Positions 15,777-24,821 of a DNA stretch of 34,813 nt are shown piece after piece. Under the pieces are notes generated by a model. That model was not told where the DNA came from, did not search any database, and saw only the letters and a list, made by a program, of their open reading frames with translations. Position numbers and translations under genes: made by a program. Origin of the DNA: Gammaproteobacteria bacterium (GTDB lineage Bacteria > Pseudomonadota > Gammaproteobacteria > GCA-001735895); assembly GCA_026989015.1 (NCBI GenBank), contig JALSKD010000006.1, positions 1 to 34,813 on the forward strand. The letters run 5' to 3'. Position 1 is the first letter of the stretch, and each line of letters starts with the position of its first letter.

Positions 15777-16949
15777 ATGAAATCCATCATCGACGAATTC
15801 ATCCAGCGCGAATCCTCCGCCGGCATCCTGCTGATCTTCACCACCGTACTCGCCCTGCTGTTCAGCAACAGCTTCCTGGCGCCGTACTATCAGGGCTTTC
15901 TGCACATCCCGGTGGAAATCCGCGTTGGTCCGCTGCAGCTCGACAAATCCCTCTACCACTGGGTCAATGACGGCCTGATGGCCATCTTCTTCCTGCTGAT
16001 CGGCCTGGAGGTGAAACGCGAGATCCTTGAAGGCCACCTGTCGTCGATCCAGCAGGCGGCGCTGCCCGGCATTGCCGCGATCGGCGGCATGGCGGTGCCG
16101 GCCGTGGTCTACCTGGCCTTCAACCTGAACGACCCGGTGGCCTCCAACGGCTGGGCAATCCCCACCGCCACCGACATCGCCTTCGCGCTCGGCATCCTCT
16201 CACTGCTGGGCAAGCGGGTACCGGTTTCGCTGAAGATCTTCCTGATGGCGTTGGCGATCATCGATGACCTCGGCGCCATCGTCATCATTGCCCTGTTTTA
16301 CACCACCGACCTGTCGGTGACCTCGATCAGCGTGGCCGCAGCGGCACTGACGGTGCTGGTGTTGCTCAACCGCTTCGGCGTGGCCAGGAAGGCCGCCTAT
16401 TTCATCGTCGGCACCGTGCTCTGGATCAGCGTGCTGAAATCCGGCGTGCATGCCACGCTGGCGGGCGTCGCGCTGGCCTTTACCATACCGCTCAACGCCC
16501 GTGATGAAGAAGGGCAATCCTTTTCCCCGCTCAAGGACATCGAACACGACCTGCACTACTGGGTGGCCTTCTTCATTCTGCCGTTGTTTGCCTTCGTCAA
16601 CGCCGGGGTCGACATGCGGGAAATCTCCCTCGACCAGATGGCCGGCCCGGTGCCGCTGGGCATCCTGCTGGGCCTGTTCATCGGCAAGCAGCTGGGCGTC
16701 TTCGGCTTCAGCTGGGTCGCCATTCGGCTGGGGCTGGCCAGCCTGCCGGAAGGGGCCGGCTGGCGCCAGCTCTACGGCGTGTCGGTGCTCACCGGCATCG
16801 GTTTCACGATGAGCCTGTTCATCACCTCGCTGGCCTTCTCCGACGACAGCCTGTTCCAGTTCACCGACCGGCTGGCAATCCTCACCGGTTCCTTCGCCTC
16901 CGGCGTGCTGGGCTATCTGCTGCTGCGCGGCTCACCGGCCCGAGCGTGA
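15777..16949 (+). CDS. nhaA: Na+/H+ antiporter NhaA
   Basis: Inner-membrane antiporter that exports sodium in exchange for protons. From ATG 15777 it is 390 residues (E. coli 388). The key residues even keep E. coli numbering: D133 (ATDIAFALG), D163 and D164 (IIDDLGAIVIIALFYT), and H225 (KSGVHATLAG). K304 in FIGKQLG corresponds to K300. About twelve hydrophobic segments are visible. The frame also opens at 15690, but those 29 residues are polar and unlike the family, so the later ATG (MKSIIDEFI) is preferred, although its ribosome-binding site is weak. The ClC gene follows after 50 bp. Confidence 0.96.
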   Translation: MKSIIDEFIQRESSAGILLIFTTVLALLFSNSFLAPYYQGFLHIPVEIRVGPLQLDKSLYHWVNDGLMAIFFLLIGLEVKREILEGHLSSIQQAALPGIAAIGGMAVPAVVYLAFNLNDPVASNGWAIPTATDIAFALGILSLLGKRVPVSLKIFLMALAIIDDLGAIVIIALFYTTDLSVTSISVAAAALTVLVLLNRFGVARKAAYFIVGTVLWISVLKSGVHATLAGVALAFTIPLNARDEEGQSFSPLKDIEHDLHYWVAFFILPLFAFVNAGVDMREISLDQMAGPVPLGILLGLFIGKQLGVFGFSWVAIRLGLASLPEGAGWRQLYGVSVLTGIGFTMSLFITSLAFSDDSLFQFTDRLAILTGSFASGVLGYLLLRGSPARA

Positions 16950-16999
16950 TGGGGAGATAGCGGAGCTGTTATAGTGTCGCTTTTGGCGACGCATCCGGC

Positions 17000-18313
17000 T
17001 TGGAAAAACTGACCCTCCGCATCGTGCTGCTCGGCAGCCTGGTCGGCCTGATGGCCGGGGCGCTGGTGATCCTGTTCCGCCTGTCCATCGAGCAGGTGCA
17101 GATGGCCACCCTGCCCGACGGACGGGTGGGCAACTACGAGGCCCTGCCCGGCTGGCTGCAGTTTGCGCTGCCGGTGGCCGGCGCACTGCTGCTGGGCCTG
17201 CTGTTCGACCGCCTGCCCCCTGCGCTGCGCGCGGTGGGCATCGTCCATGTGCTCGAATTCCTGCGCTTCCGCAAACAGCGCCTTCCCTTCCGCAACGCCC
17301 TGGTACAATTCGCCGGCGGCTGGCTGGCTATCGTCAGCGGCCAGTCGGTGGACCGTGAAGGCCCGGGCGTGCATCTGGGTGCGGCCAATGCGGCGCTGAT
17401 CGGTCAGGGCTTTCGGCTCAAGGAGGACGAACACTACCTGCTGGCCGCGGCCGGCGGCGCGGCAGCCATCGCCGCCGCCTACAACACACCACTGGCCGGC
17501 GTCATCTTCGTCATCGAGGTATTCCGCCTGCGCTATGCCATCCACTATGTGGTGCCGGTCATCGTGGCTACGGTAATGGGCGCGGTCATCAGCCAGCTGG
17601 TCTATGGACCTCACCCGGCCTTCTCGGTGCCTCCACTGCCGCGCGATTCACTGGCCGATCTGCCGGTGATCGCGGTGATGGGCCTGCTGATCGGCCTGCT
17701 CGCCGCAGTGTTCATTGGCAGCGTCAACCGGGTGGCACGCCTGACCATCGCCTGGCGTCCACGCGTGATGTTCGTCTGTGCCGGACTGGTGACCGGCCTG
17801 CTGGCACTGGCGGCCCCGGCCATCATGGGAGTCAGCTACGATGCACTGAACCGCATCTTCCAGCAGCACTACGGCCTGCAGGGGCTGGGGCTGCTGCTGT
17901 TCGCCAAGTTCATCGCCACTGCCGTTTCGGTGGGCGCCCGCTTGCCCGGCGGACTGATCGGCCCTTCACTGATGCTCGGCGGCGCGGTGGGAGGCATCAC
18001 TGCAAGCCTGGTCGGCATCCAGTGGCCCGCGCTCGGCGCTTCGGTGGGTCTCTATGTGCTCACCGGCATGGTGGCGATGATGGGAGCCATTCTGCATGCG
18101 CCCCTGGCCGCGCTGGTGGCATTGATGGAGCTGACCGGCAACATCAACATCATCCTGCCGGGCATGATCGCGGTGGTCGGTGCCGAGGTGGTGACGCGGA
18201 TGCTGGTCGGCGACGGATCGGCCTTCACCACACTGCTGGAGGTGAAGCACGAGCGGGAGGCACGGCAGGCAGTCGAGTCCGCCGGCGGAGAGAAGATCAG
18301 CCCCGGTTCCTGA
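17000..18313 (+). CDS. ClC-family chloride channel/transporter
   Basis: A 437-residue ClC membrane protein. Family motifs include the gating-glutamate loop (QSVDREGPGVHLGAANAAL, corresponding to GREGP with its Glu kept), the AAAYNTPLAGVIFVIE segment, and the chloride-binding loop GARLPGGLIGPSLMLGGAVGG. The N-terminal GSGIP-type motif is not obvious. There are no C-terminal CBS domains. The start is TTG 17000 (MEKLTLRIVLL); no in-frame ATG or GTG fits before the first membrane helix. A small hairpin (GTCGC 16976-16980 with GCGAC 16986-16990) sits just upstream. It ends overlapping the convergent double-hydrolase gene by 17 bp. Channel versus Cl-/H+ exchanger cannot be decided here. Confidence 0.9.
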   Translation: MEKLTLRIVLLGSLVGLMAGALVILFRLSIEQVQMATLPDGRVGNYEALPGWLQFALPVAGALLLGLLFDRLPPALRAVGIVHVLEFLRFRKQRLPFRNALVQFAGGWLAIVSGQSVDREGPGVHLGAANAALIGQGFRLKEDEHYLLAAAGGAAAIAAAYNTPLAGVIFVIEVFRLRYAIHYVVPVIVATVMGAVISQLVYGPHPAFSVPPLPRDSLADLPVIAVMGLLIGLLAAVFIGSVNRVARLTIAWRPRVMFVCAGLVTGLLALAAPAIMGVSYDALNRIFQQHYGLQGLGLLLFAKFIATAVSVGARLPGGLIGPSLMLGGAVGGITASLVGIQWPALGASVGLYVLTGMVAMMGAILHAPLAALVALMELTGNINIILPGMIAVVGAEVVTRMLVGDGSAFTTLLEVKHEREARQAVESAGGEKISPGS

Positions 18314-20132
18314 GCAAGGAGTGGAGTTCCGGGATCAGCCGTTGCTGGAACCAGTCCAGCAGTTGCTGGCGGGCCTGCCATCGTGACAGGGTGTGGTCGG
18401 CATTGTGGATCAGCAGCATCTCGGCGCTGCCACGCCGCTGCATGGCCCGCACACGGCTGCCGGCCTGTTCGCGGAGTATCGCCAGCCCCGGGTCGCCTGC
18501 GGCGAACACCAGCGAAAGGCCCACACCCCGCTGCTCGATCTTGCGCAGGCTGTTGCCGAGGCTGGGCGATATGCGGTTCGGCGGACTGTTCTCGAAGTGT
18601 TCCAGCAACCGCCGCCCCCGGCTGTGCAGTTTGAGCGCAAGGCGCTTGAGGACGGAGCGGGCGATCGGCCAGGGATTTATACGCCCGCTGAGCAGCCGCT
18701 TCCAGCGGTCGGGATCGCGCAGCGATTGCTGGTACCAGTTCCATTCACCGTATTGTACGCTCGGCGCATCTTCCAGTTGCATGCCCTGCTCCCAGTAGAA
18801 GGTCAGCGGGTTGATCAGCACCACCCGTCGGATATCCGCCTGCAGCTCGATGGCGCCGAGAAAGGCATGGTAAGCACCGGAGCAGAGCCCGATCAGCACC
18901 AGCGGCCGCTGGCGCAGCTGCAGCCGGTCGATGACCCGTTGCAGGGCAGCAGCGGGCTGCGGCGGATAGGGCAGGTTTTCCTCGACACCCTCCGCGGCCG
19001 GAGTCTCGCCGAGCCCCGGCAGGTCCAGCCTCAGGGATTCGATGCTGGCCTCGGCCAACCGCCGCGACAGGGTGATGTAGAGGCGATTCGGTCCCACCTG
19101 GTGATTGGAACCGGAATTGAGGAACAGCACCAGCGGATGGCGGTCGCCACCCCCGGTTTGGGGCTGGCAGTGGATGGCGAAATCGGCACCATCGATGAAG
19201 CCGGCGGTCTCGATGATGCTGAAGGCCTCCCCGCTCCCCTCGGGACAGGCCCGCATCGGCAATGCTCGGCCGAGGCCGGAGGCCGTTGCCGGCTGGGGAT
19301 CCTCGCTTGCCGGAGGCGTATCCGCCCAGTCGCGGATGGCGGCGATGCCCTGCCGGGGCAGCCGGGTCAGATGGGCATCCACCAGCATGTCGGCGCTCTC
19401 CTCGTTGGTCAGATAACCGACTTCGCACCCGCCGTCACGGCGCCAGGTCTCCGCCAAGCGGCGGCTGCGGCCGGCGGATTCGCCATCGAGTATCAATACC
19501 CGGTCAGCCCTGGGCTTCAACCCGGTCAGATCGATGGCCGACACGGCGTCCTGGGTTTCCGCATTGAGCACCCAACCGGCCGCTTCCAGAAAATCGCCTC
19601 CGGCACCCTGTTCGGCGCTGTTCTGCAACAGACGGGTCTGGCGGATCAGCTGCGCGCCCTTGACCACCGGCGACCAGCAGATCAGCGCATCCACCGCCGA
19701 TTCGGCACTGGCCAGCGCGGCCAGGGTCGCTCCGAAGCGAAAACCGATCAGCCCGATACCCTCGCCCGGCCGCTGGGCGCGCACATGGTCCAGCAGGCGC
19801 AGGATGCTGCCCACCCACAACGCCGGCTGGTCGGCCGTGGACGGATCGGCGGAGGCCCCGGTCTGCGGATAATCGAAGCGCCAGAGTTCATGACCGTCGG
19901 TCACCAGCCCTTCGGCCAGATGACGCAGCCCCCGGTAGGCATTCAGGTAGTCGATGCCGACCGGCGGACAGAGGATCCACTGCATGCCGCGGGGGGACTG
20001 CAACGGGCGGTCGTTGAGCACCAGCAGGGCCTGTTCCCCGTCCCCGAGCTGCCCCGCCTCGCGCACGGCCGTCCGCGTTTCCCGTGCCGTGCCGGCCGGG
20101 CGGTATTCGCGTTGCGCGTCAAGCGTCTTCAT
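18297..20132 (-). CDS. Tandem alpha/beta-hydrolase protein
   Basis: A 611-residue protein with two alpha/beta-hydrolase domains. Domain 1 (about 35-270) resembles exosortase-system-associated hydrolases (PPVGIDYLNAYRGLRHLA, then DALICWSPVVKGAQLIRQTR) but has Arg132 where the nucleophile should be (GFRFG). Domain 2 (about 330-611) has GLCSG with Cys417 at the nucleophile position, and a late His in HNADHTLSRW. So domain 1 looks non-catalytic and domain 2 may use Cys. The start ATG 20132 overlaps the upstream GH2 stop as ATGA, giving translational coupling; a longer frame to 20273 lies inside that gene. It is the last gene of the six-gene operon. A hydrolase or acyltransferase role is inference. 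Confidence 0.82.
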   Translation of the reverse strand: MKTLDAQREYRPAGTARETRTAVREAGQLGDGEQALLVLNDRPLQSPRGMQWILCPPVGIDYLNAYRGLRHLAEGLVTDGHELWRFDYPQTGASADPSTADQPALWVGSILRLLDHVRAQRPGEGIGLIGFRFGATLAALASAESAVDALICWSPVVKGAQLIRQTRLLQNSAEQGAGGDFLEAAGWVLNAETQDAVSAIDLTGLKPRADRVLILDGESAGRSRRLAETWRRDGGCEVGYLTNEESADMLVDAHLTRLPRQGIAAIRDWADTPPASEDPQPATASGLGRALPMRACPEGSGEAFSIIETAGFIDGADFAIHCQPQTGGGDRHPLVLFLNSGSNHQVGPNRLYITLSRRLAEASIESLRLDLPGLGETPAAEGVEENLPYPPQPAAALQRVIDRLQLRQRPLVLIGLCSGAYHAFLGAIELQADIRRVVLINPLTFYWEQGMQLEDAPSVQYGEWNWYQQSLRDPDRWKRLLSGRINPWPIARSVLKRLALKLHSRGRRLLEHFENSPPNRISPSLGNSLRKIEQRGVGLSLVFAAGDPGLAILREQAGSRVRAMQRRGSAEMLLIHNADHTLSRWQARQQLLDWFQQRLIPELHSLLRNRG

Positions 20133-22642
20133 GAGTTCAGACGCACCCGCAGGGCTTCGCTCAGGTTCAGGGCGTCCAGCGTGCAGCTGAAGCGGGCCGG
20201 TGCGCCAGGCAGCGGCTGCAGCAGGATCTCCCTTTCCTCGCCAGGCGCCAGATGAAAATCGTTGTCGCTGCACCGGTAGCCCCTGGCTTCCACATGCAGC
20301 GCATGGATCAGGCGCTGCGCCTGCAGCTGCAGCCGCACCCGGCCATCGGTGCCGGCTTCGGCGCGGGCCTGCAGCGCCGAGGCTTCGACCGGCTGCGGCA
20401 GCGCGGCCCGCGGCAGATAGTGGTCGATAAGGCGCTCACCGTCTTCAGCGAGCAGCTCGACGGTGACCAGTTCATGGGCCAGCGGTCCGAAGCGGTAGGC
20501 ATAGGTCAGATCGAAAAAGCGCCCGATCAGTGCCGAGCTGTTGACGGTGATCCGCTCGCGGGGCGCGAGTTCGATATCCTGCCCTGCCTCCAGCAGCTGC
20601 GTCCCGCGCTGCCCGAACACCCGCAGGCGCAGCCGGCCACGCAACGGCAGCGCTGATTCGTTGAAGACATGCACATCCAGACCGTTGAGGTTTTCGTCGG
20701 TGACGCACAGGCCGCGCGACTGCCAGATGCGCCTGAGCGCATACCAGGCCGACTTGGGTTCCCCGTCGCTGTCGATGATGCCCCAGCCGGCTCCGGCCCA
20801 CAGATCCTTGAGGAACCAGACCAGCGCCCCCCGGCAGCGGCTGTGAACGCTGCGCCATTCGGCGAACACGCGGCGCATCACCTCACCGCTGACGAAGGCA
20901 CTGACCCGCCAGTAGAACTCGGGCTGTTCGTAGCGCAGCCGGGCGGCGTCCAGCCCCAGCAGTTGCCGCAGGTAGTGGTCGCGCACATCCTCGAAATCCC
21001 AGCCTGCATTGGCATCGCGCGGAGTGCGCTGCTTCCACAGCGGATGATGCAGCACCGCGGTCTCGTTGTTGAACAGGGCCTTGCGCTGGGCCAGTCCCGG
21101 GACATGGGCGAAGCCCAGCGCTTCGGGTGAAAAGCGCACATCATGCGCGCGCAGTTCGCTCAACGGCCGTTGATAGGCTCCGATACCGTAATAGTGGGTC
21201 AGACCGTCATCCGTGCTGAACGGCAGGCGCTCCGTTTCCGCGCTCCAGGGGGTAGAGGGCACATAGGACACGCCGGGATGAAGTTCCGCGACCCAGCGCG
21301 GCAGTCGCTCATAAAACAGCGGATGACGGGCGGCCGCCGGTTCGATGCCCATCATCGCCGCCTGCTGTTCCACCTCGCTGTTGCCGCACCAGACGGCGAT
21401 GCAGGCGTGGGACGACAGCCGCCGCAGCTGATCCCGTGCCTCGGCGGCGACCGTGGCGTCGAAGTCCGCATCGTCCCTCGGGTAGTCCATGTTGGCGAAC
21501 ATGAAGTCCTGCCAGACCAGTATCCCCAGCTCGTCGCAAAGGGCATAGAAGGCGTCCTGCTCGTAGGTCATGGTGCCGCCGACGCGGATCATGTTGGCGC
21601 CGGACTGCTGCATCAGGGTCAAGGTATCACGCAGGCGATCGGGATCACCATCGAGCGACAGCATGTCATTGACGGTCCAGCAGGCGCCGCGGCAAAACAC
21701 GGGCACCCCATTGATGCGCAGCGCAAAATCTCCGTCCTGCCGGTCCACCTCGACGGCTCGGAAGCCCGCTTTCGGCAGATCCAGCCGCAGCTGCTGTCCG
21801 TGGGCCTCGATATCCAGCTGCGCGTCGTACAGCCGGGGCCGACCGTGGGTGTGCGGCATCCAGGGCTCGACCGCGGGCAGCGGAATACGGGCGTCCAGCC
21901 GCCAGCCATCGCCCTCGGGCTGAGCCTGCAGCGGATAATCGACACCGTCGAAACACAGCGTCAATCCCGGTGCCTGCTCGAGATCGGGCCAGGTGGCACG
22001 CAGAACCAGCGAGGACTCCCCGGCATCGAGCCGGGGCAGGCACTGCAGGCCCCGCGGCTGCAGGGCGCTGTGCAGGGCGACACCGCGCCAGGGACCGACC
22101 GGAACTGCCGGTGGCGACCAGCCCGGAATCCGCCCCAGCAGGGTCGTACGGTGAAAGCGCAGGTTCTGATGACGCACCAGACGCGTCTTCCAGGCCGGAC
22201 GCGGGCGCCGCATGGCCAGTGCCGGGTTCAGTGAACGGAAGCGCAGCAACAGCAGGTTGCGGGTCCGCAGACGGCCGCCCATATCAAAACGGTAGGCGCG
22301 GAACATGTTGTCGGTCTCGCCCAGCTTCTCACCGTTGAGCCAGACCTCACAGAGCGTGGCCAGCCCTTCGAAGGCCAGCGTCTGCCAGACTGCGGCATCG
22401 CCACCGTCGAAGCGGCAGGCATACCACCAGTCCGAGTCATCGAGATCGGGAGCACAGTCCCAGCGCCATTCGCCACGGGCATTCAGGGTCTGGGCCACGG
22501 TCCCGGGCACCGTGGCATCGATCCAGGCATCCGCGCTCAAGGGCGGGAGGTCGTCCGGCGTGGGCAGGCTGTCGGGGGCGCAGCGCAGCAGCCGCCAGCC
22601 TTCATTCACGGAATCCAGACGGCGGATGGCGGGCGCGTCCAC
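20129..22642 (-). CDS. Glycoside hydrolase family 2 protein, beta-mannosidase-like
   Basis: An 837-residue glycosidase with the GH2 layout: an N-terminal sugar-binding jelly roll (to about 190), an Ig-like domain, a TIM barrel (about 305-640) and C-terminal Ig-like domains. The acid/base is E423 in VWCGNSEVEQQ, matching the GNNE motif of beta-mannosidases. A likely nucleophile is E507 in RFSPEALGF, corresponding to the SEFGF motif. The barrel also shows ANMIRVGGTMTYEQDAFYALCDELGILVWQDFMFAN, typical of mannosidase-like GH2 enzymes. No signal peptide is seen, so it should act in the cytoplasm. It starts at GTG 22642, GAGG just upstream, seven bases after the DUF1839 stop. A mannosidase specificity is only suggested. 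Confidence 0.88.
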   Translation of the reverse strand: MDAPAIRRLDSVNEGWRLLRCAPDSLPTPDDLPPLSADAWIDATVPGTVAQTLNARGEWRWDCAPDLDDSDWWYACRFDGGDAAVWQTLAFEGLATLCEVWLNGEKLGETDNMFRAYRFDMGGRLRTRNLLLLRFRSLNPALAMRRPRPAWKTRLVRHQNLRFHRTTLLGRIPGWSPPAVPVGPWRGVALHSALQPRGLQCLPRLDAGESSLVLRATWPDLEQAPGLTLCFDGVDYPLQAQPEGDGWRLDARIPLPAVEPWMPHTHGRPRLYDAQLDIEAHGQQLRLDLPKAGFRAVEVDRQDGDFALRINGVPVFCRGACWTVNDMLSLDGDPDRLRDTLTLMQQSGANMIRVGGTMTYEQDAFYALCDELGILVWQDFMFANMDYPRDDADFDATVAAEARDQLRRLSSHACIAVWCGNSEVEQQAAMMGIEPAAARHPLFYERLPRWVAELHPGVSYVPSTPWSAETERLPFSTDDGLTHYYGIGAYQRPLSELRAHDVRFSPEALGFAHVPGLAQRKALFNNETAVLHHPLWKQRTPRDANAGWDFEDVRDHYLRQLLGLDAARLRYEQPEFYWRVSAFVSGEVMRRVFAEWRSVHSRCRGALVWFLKDLWAGAGWGIIDSDGEPKSAWYALRRIWQSRGLCVTDENLNGLDVHVFNESALPLRGRLRLRVFGQRGTQLLEAGQDIELAPRERITVNSSALIGRFFDLTYAYRFGPLAHELVTVELLAEDGERLIDHYLPRAALPQPVEASALQARAEAGTDGRVRLQLQAQRLIHALHVEARGYRCSDNDFHLAPGEEREILLQPLPGAPARFSCTLDALNLSEALRVRLNS

Positions 22643-22649
22643 GGTGGCC

Positions 22650-23621
22650 TCAGCCCCGCAGCCGTTCGTCGATGCGCTGCAGCGCCGAGGACCAGTGCGC
22701 GCTCATCTGACGCAGAGGCGACAGGTCCAGCGGCTTGCGCCGGCTCATCGCCCGCGCCAGCTGGAACTGATAGACCTTGGACAGCGACGAGATCGCCGCC
22801 AAGTCGTCCCGCGCCTCGTGGAAGCGCGTTTCGCCCAGCGATTCCAGCCAGCCGAGGTAGTTGGCGGCCAGTTCGTAACAGGCACCGAACTGGCGGAAGG
22901 TGGCAAAGGAGTAGGCATGGAAGAGTTCGAGATCCCCGTCCATCAGCTGCGGCAGGTCGGCTTCGAAGCGCTCGGCGAAACGGTCGAAGGGATTGGCCTG
23001 CGGCACCAGCCGCAGCTGGCGGCGCAGCAGGTCGAGCGAGATCGCCATCAGCTCACGGTCATCGCTGGCCGGCGCCGGATGCCGCTTGACGATCTCCACA
23101 TAGGGCGGCAGGCGGGACGGATCGTCCTCGCCCAGGTAGAAGACCCCGTCGAAGTCCGCGCCTTCCAGCTCGTAATAACCCTGACCATGGAAATAACCCA
23201 TGCGCCGTGCGTCCCGGTCGAAGGCATTGACCGCTACCGTGGATTTGACATGGGCCAGTCCGTAGGCCGAACCCTCGGTATCCGGCAGGTGCCAGGAATC
23301 CAGCTCGACCAAGACTGGCTTGCCGTGGCGCAACTGCTCCTCGATGTGCTCGGTGAGCGGTCGCCACAGGGCCAGTTCCTGCACTTCCAGGCCGTAGAGG
23401 TCGAACAGGTCGCCCAGCGGCGGCTTGAAAAAGGTCCACTGATCGTCCTCGAAATCGATGGCCAGGGTGAAGGGCATCACCGCCAGGGGTTCATGACCGA
23501 GCGCGTGCAGCAGTTCGATCCAGATGTCCACATAGCAGTTGGTCTCGGCCCAGTCGCGCTGCTGGCTGTGCAGGCGGTGGGGGGCGTAGTCCCGCGGATC
23601 GATGTCGATCAGCTGGAGCAT
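22650..23621 (-). CDS. DUF1839 protein, candidate carrier-protein-dependent acyltransferase
   Basis: A 323-residue protein of the DUF1839 family. It shows three landmarks in the order of a papain-like catalytic triad: C29 in ETNCYVDIWIELLHALG, then D108 in KPVLVELDSWHLP, and H124/D135 in AYGLAHVKSTVAVNAFD. This resembles the N-terminal domain of BtrH, which moves an acyl group from a carrier protein to an aminoglycoside (family recollection; similarity judged by eye). The rest is helical. It lies four bases after the flavoprotein and seven before the GH2 gene. Genes of this family are known to me next to stand-alone carrier proteins. Transferase activity is inferred, not shown. Confidence 0.8.
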   Translation of the reverse strand: MLQLIDIDPRDYAPHRLHSQQRDWAETNCYVDIWIELLHALGHEPLAVMPFTLAIDFEDDQWTFFKPPLGDLFDLYGLEVQELALWRPLTEHIEEQLRHGKPVLVELDSWHLPDTEGSAYGLAHVKSTVAVNAFDRDARRMGYFHGQGYYELEGADFDGVFYLGEDDPSRLPPYVEIVKRHPAPASDDRELMAISLDLLRRQLRLVPQANPFDRFAERFEADLPQLMDGDLELFHAYSFATFRQFGACYELAANYLGWLESLGETRFHEARDDLAAISSLSKVYQFQLARAMSRRKPLDLSPLRQMSAHWSSALQRIDERLRG

Positions 23622-23625
23622 GGCC

Positions 23626-24789
23626 TCAGCGGTCCTTGTGCATCAGCAACAGGGTGGAGTTGTGCAGCATGATGCGGTCATTGTTGACCATCAGCGCCGC
23701 GCCATAGGCGTCGCGGATGTGGCGCGCCAGGCTGTACTCGGAGTGATTCAGGTAGCCCTGGATGCCGCAGATCAGCATCGCCTTGCCGACCACATCGACG
23801 ATCAGTTCGGAACTGGCGATCTTCAGGTTATTGATGCGGATGCCGAAACCGAACTGGGTGAAGGCGTTGAAATCATCCCGGTCGAGCAGACCCTGGTATT
23901 CCTGCATCGCCTGCTGGATGTTGCTGCGCATCGTTTGCAGAACGGAGTCCACCTCGCCCAGGCGGATTGCCGAGATGGGCGGCATGTCGAGGTTGCGCTT
24001 TGCCTCTTTCTTGACGAAACGACGCGCCTTGTCCACCGCATCGGCAGCGATGCCGGACCACAACGACGACCAGGTGATGTGGGCATAGGGATGCATGGTC
24101 TGGCTGAGGATGTCGGCGAAGGGCACGGGCAGGATCTGCTCGGCCGGCGCTTCGCCAGTGACCACATAGCCGTCGCTGCGGGTTCCGCGAAAGCCCAGCG
24201 CATCCCAGGTGGCAATCTGTTCCAGTTGATACTGGCCTTCGAGCAGCAGCACATGGACCTGGTCGCTTTTCGGCGCATCCGGATCGCGGCGCGCGGTCAG
24301 AATCAGGTCGTCGGCATCCTCGCCGTAGGAGATCACCGGTGCCTTCTTGGTGATGCGGAAACCGTCGCCGTCCTGTTCCACCGCGCAGATGCTGCTGCGC
24401 AGGTCACCGCCGACACCGATCTCGGTGGTGGCCGAGGCGATCAGCCGCTGTTCCTCGACCAGGCGGCGCAGGTACCCGGTGAAGAAAGGCTGCTGCCGGT
24501 GGTGATGAGCGATGCAGGCGACCTGGATCTGGTGCATCGCAAAAATCATCGCGGTGGAGCCGCAATAGTGGCCGAGAATCTCGCAGATTTCTGCGATCTG
24601 AGGCAGGTTGAGCCCCATGCCGCCGAAGGCCTCGGGGACATAGGCGCTGAGCAGGCTGGCCTCTCTCAACGCATCCATGCTCTCCTTCGGGAAGCGGGAA
24701 TGCTGATCGACATCGTCGGCATGGACGGCGAGTACCTCACGGCCGATGCGGTGCGCCTGCTCGCGCAGGGCTTCTGACAAGTGGTGCAT
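23626..24789 (-). CDS. Acyl-CoA-dehydrogenase-like flavoprotein
   Basis: A 387-residue protein with the acyl-CoA dehydrogenase fold: N-terminal helices (PEAFGGMGLNLPQIAEICEILG), a beta domain (TTEIGVGGDL, then GFRITKKAPVISYG, WDALGFRGTRSDG), and the C-terminal helical bundle (QGYLNHSEYSLARHIRDAYGAAL). The usual catalytic Glu of the YEGT motif is Val368 here (MVNN), and the alternative Glu position of isovaleryl-CoA dehydrogenase is also empty (around W244). So it may act on a carrier-protein-bound substrate by another base, or not as a dehydrogenase at all. It starts 32 bp after the carrier-protein gene. Comparable pairs desaturate prolyl-carrier proteins in pyrrole pathways. Confidence 0.88.
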   Translation of the reverse strand: MHHLSEALREQAHRIGREVLAVHADDVDQHSRFPKESMDALREASLLSAYVPEAFGGMGLNLPQIAEICEILGHYCGSTAMIFAMHQIQVACIAHHHRQQPFFTGYLRRLVEEQRLIASATTEIGVGGDLRSSICAVEQDGDGFRITKKAPVISYGEDADDLILTARRDPDAPKSDQVHVLLLEGQYQLEQIATWDALGFRGTRSDGYVVTGEAPAEQILPVPFADILSQTMHPYAHITWSSLWSGIAADAVDKARRFVKKEAKRNLDMPPISAIRLGEVDSVLQTMRSNIQQAMQEYQGLLDRDDFNAFTQFGFGIRINNLKIASSELIVDVVGKAMLICGIQGYLNHSEYSLARHIRDAYGAALMVNNDRIMLHNSTLLLMHKDR

Positions 24790-24821
24790 GGGAACCCCTC
24801 CTGGGAGTATGAAGATTCGGT

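Noticed and set aside
18393-20255. Rightward ORF of 620 codons
   Set aside because: It is antisense to the double hydrolase, which has recognisable domains and a coupled start.
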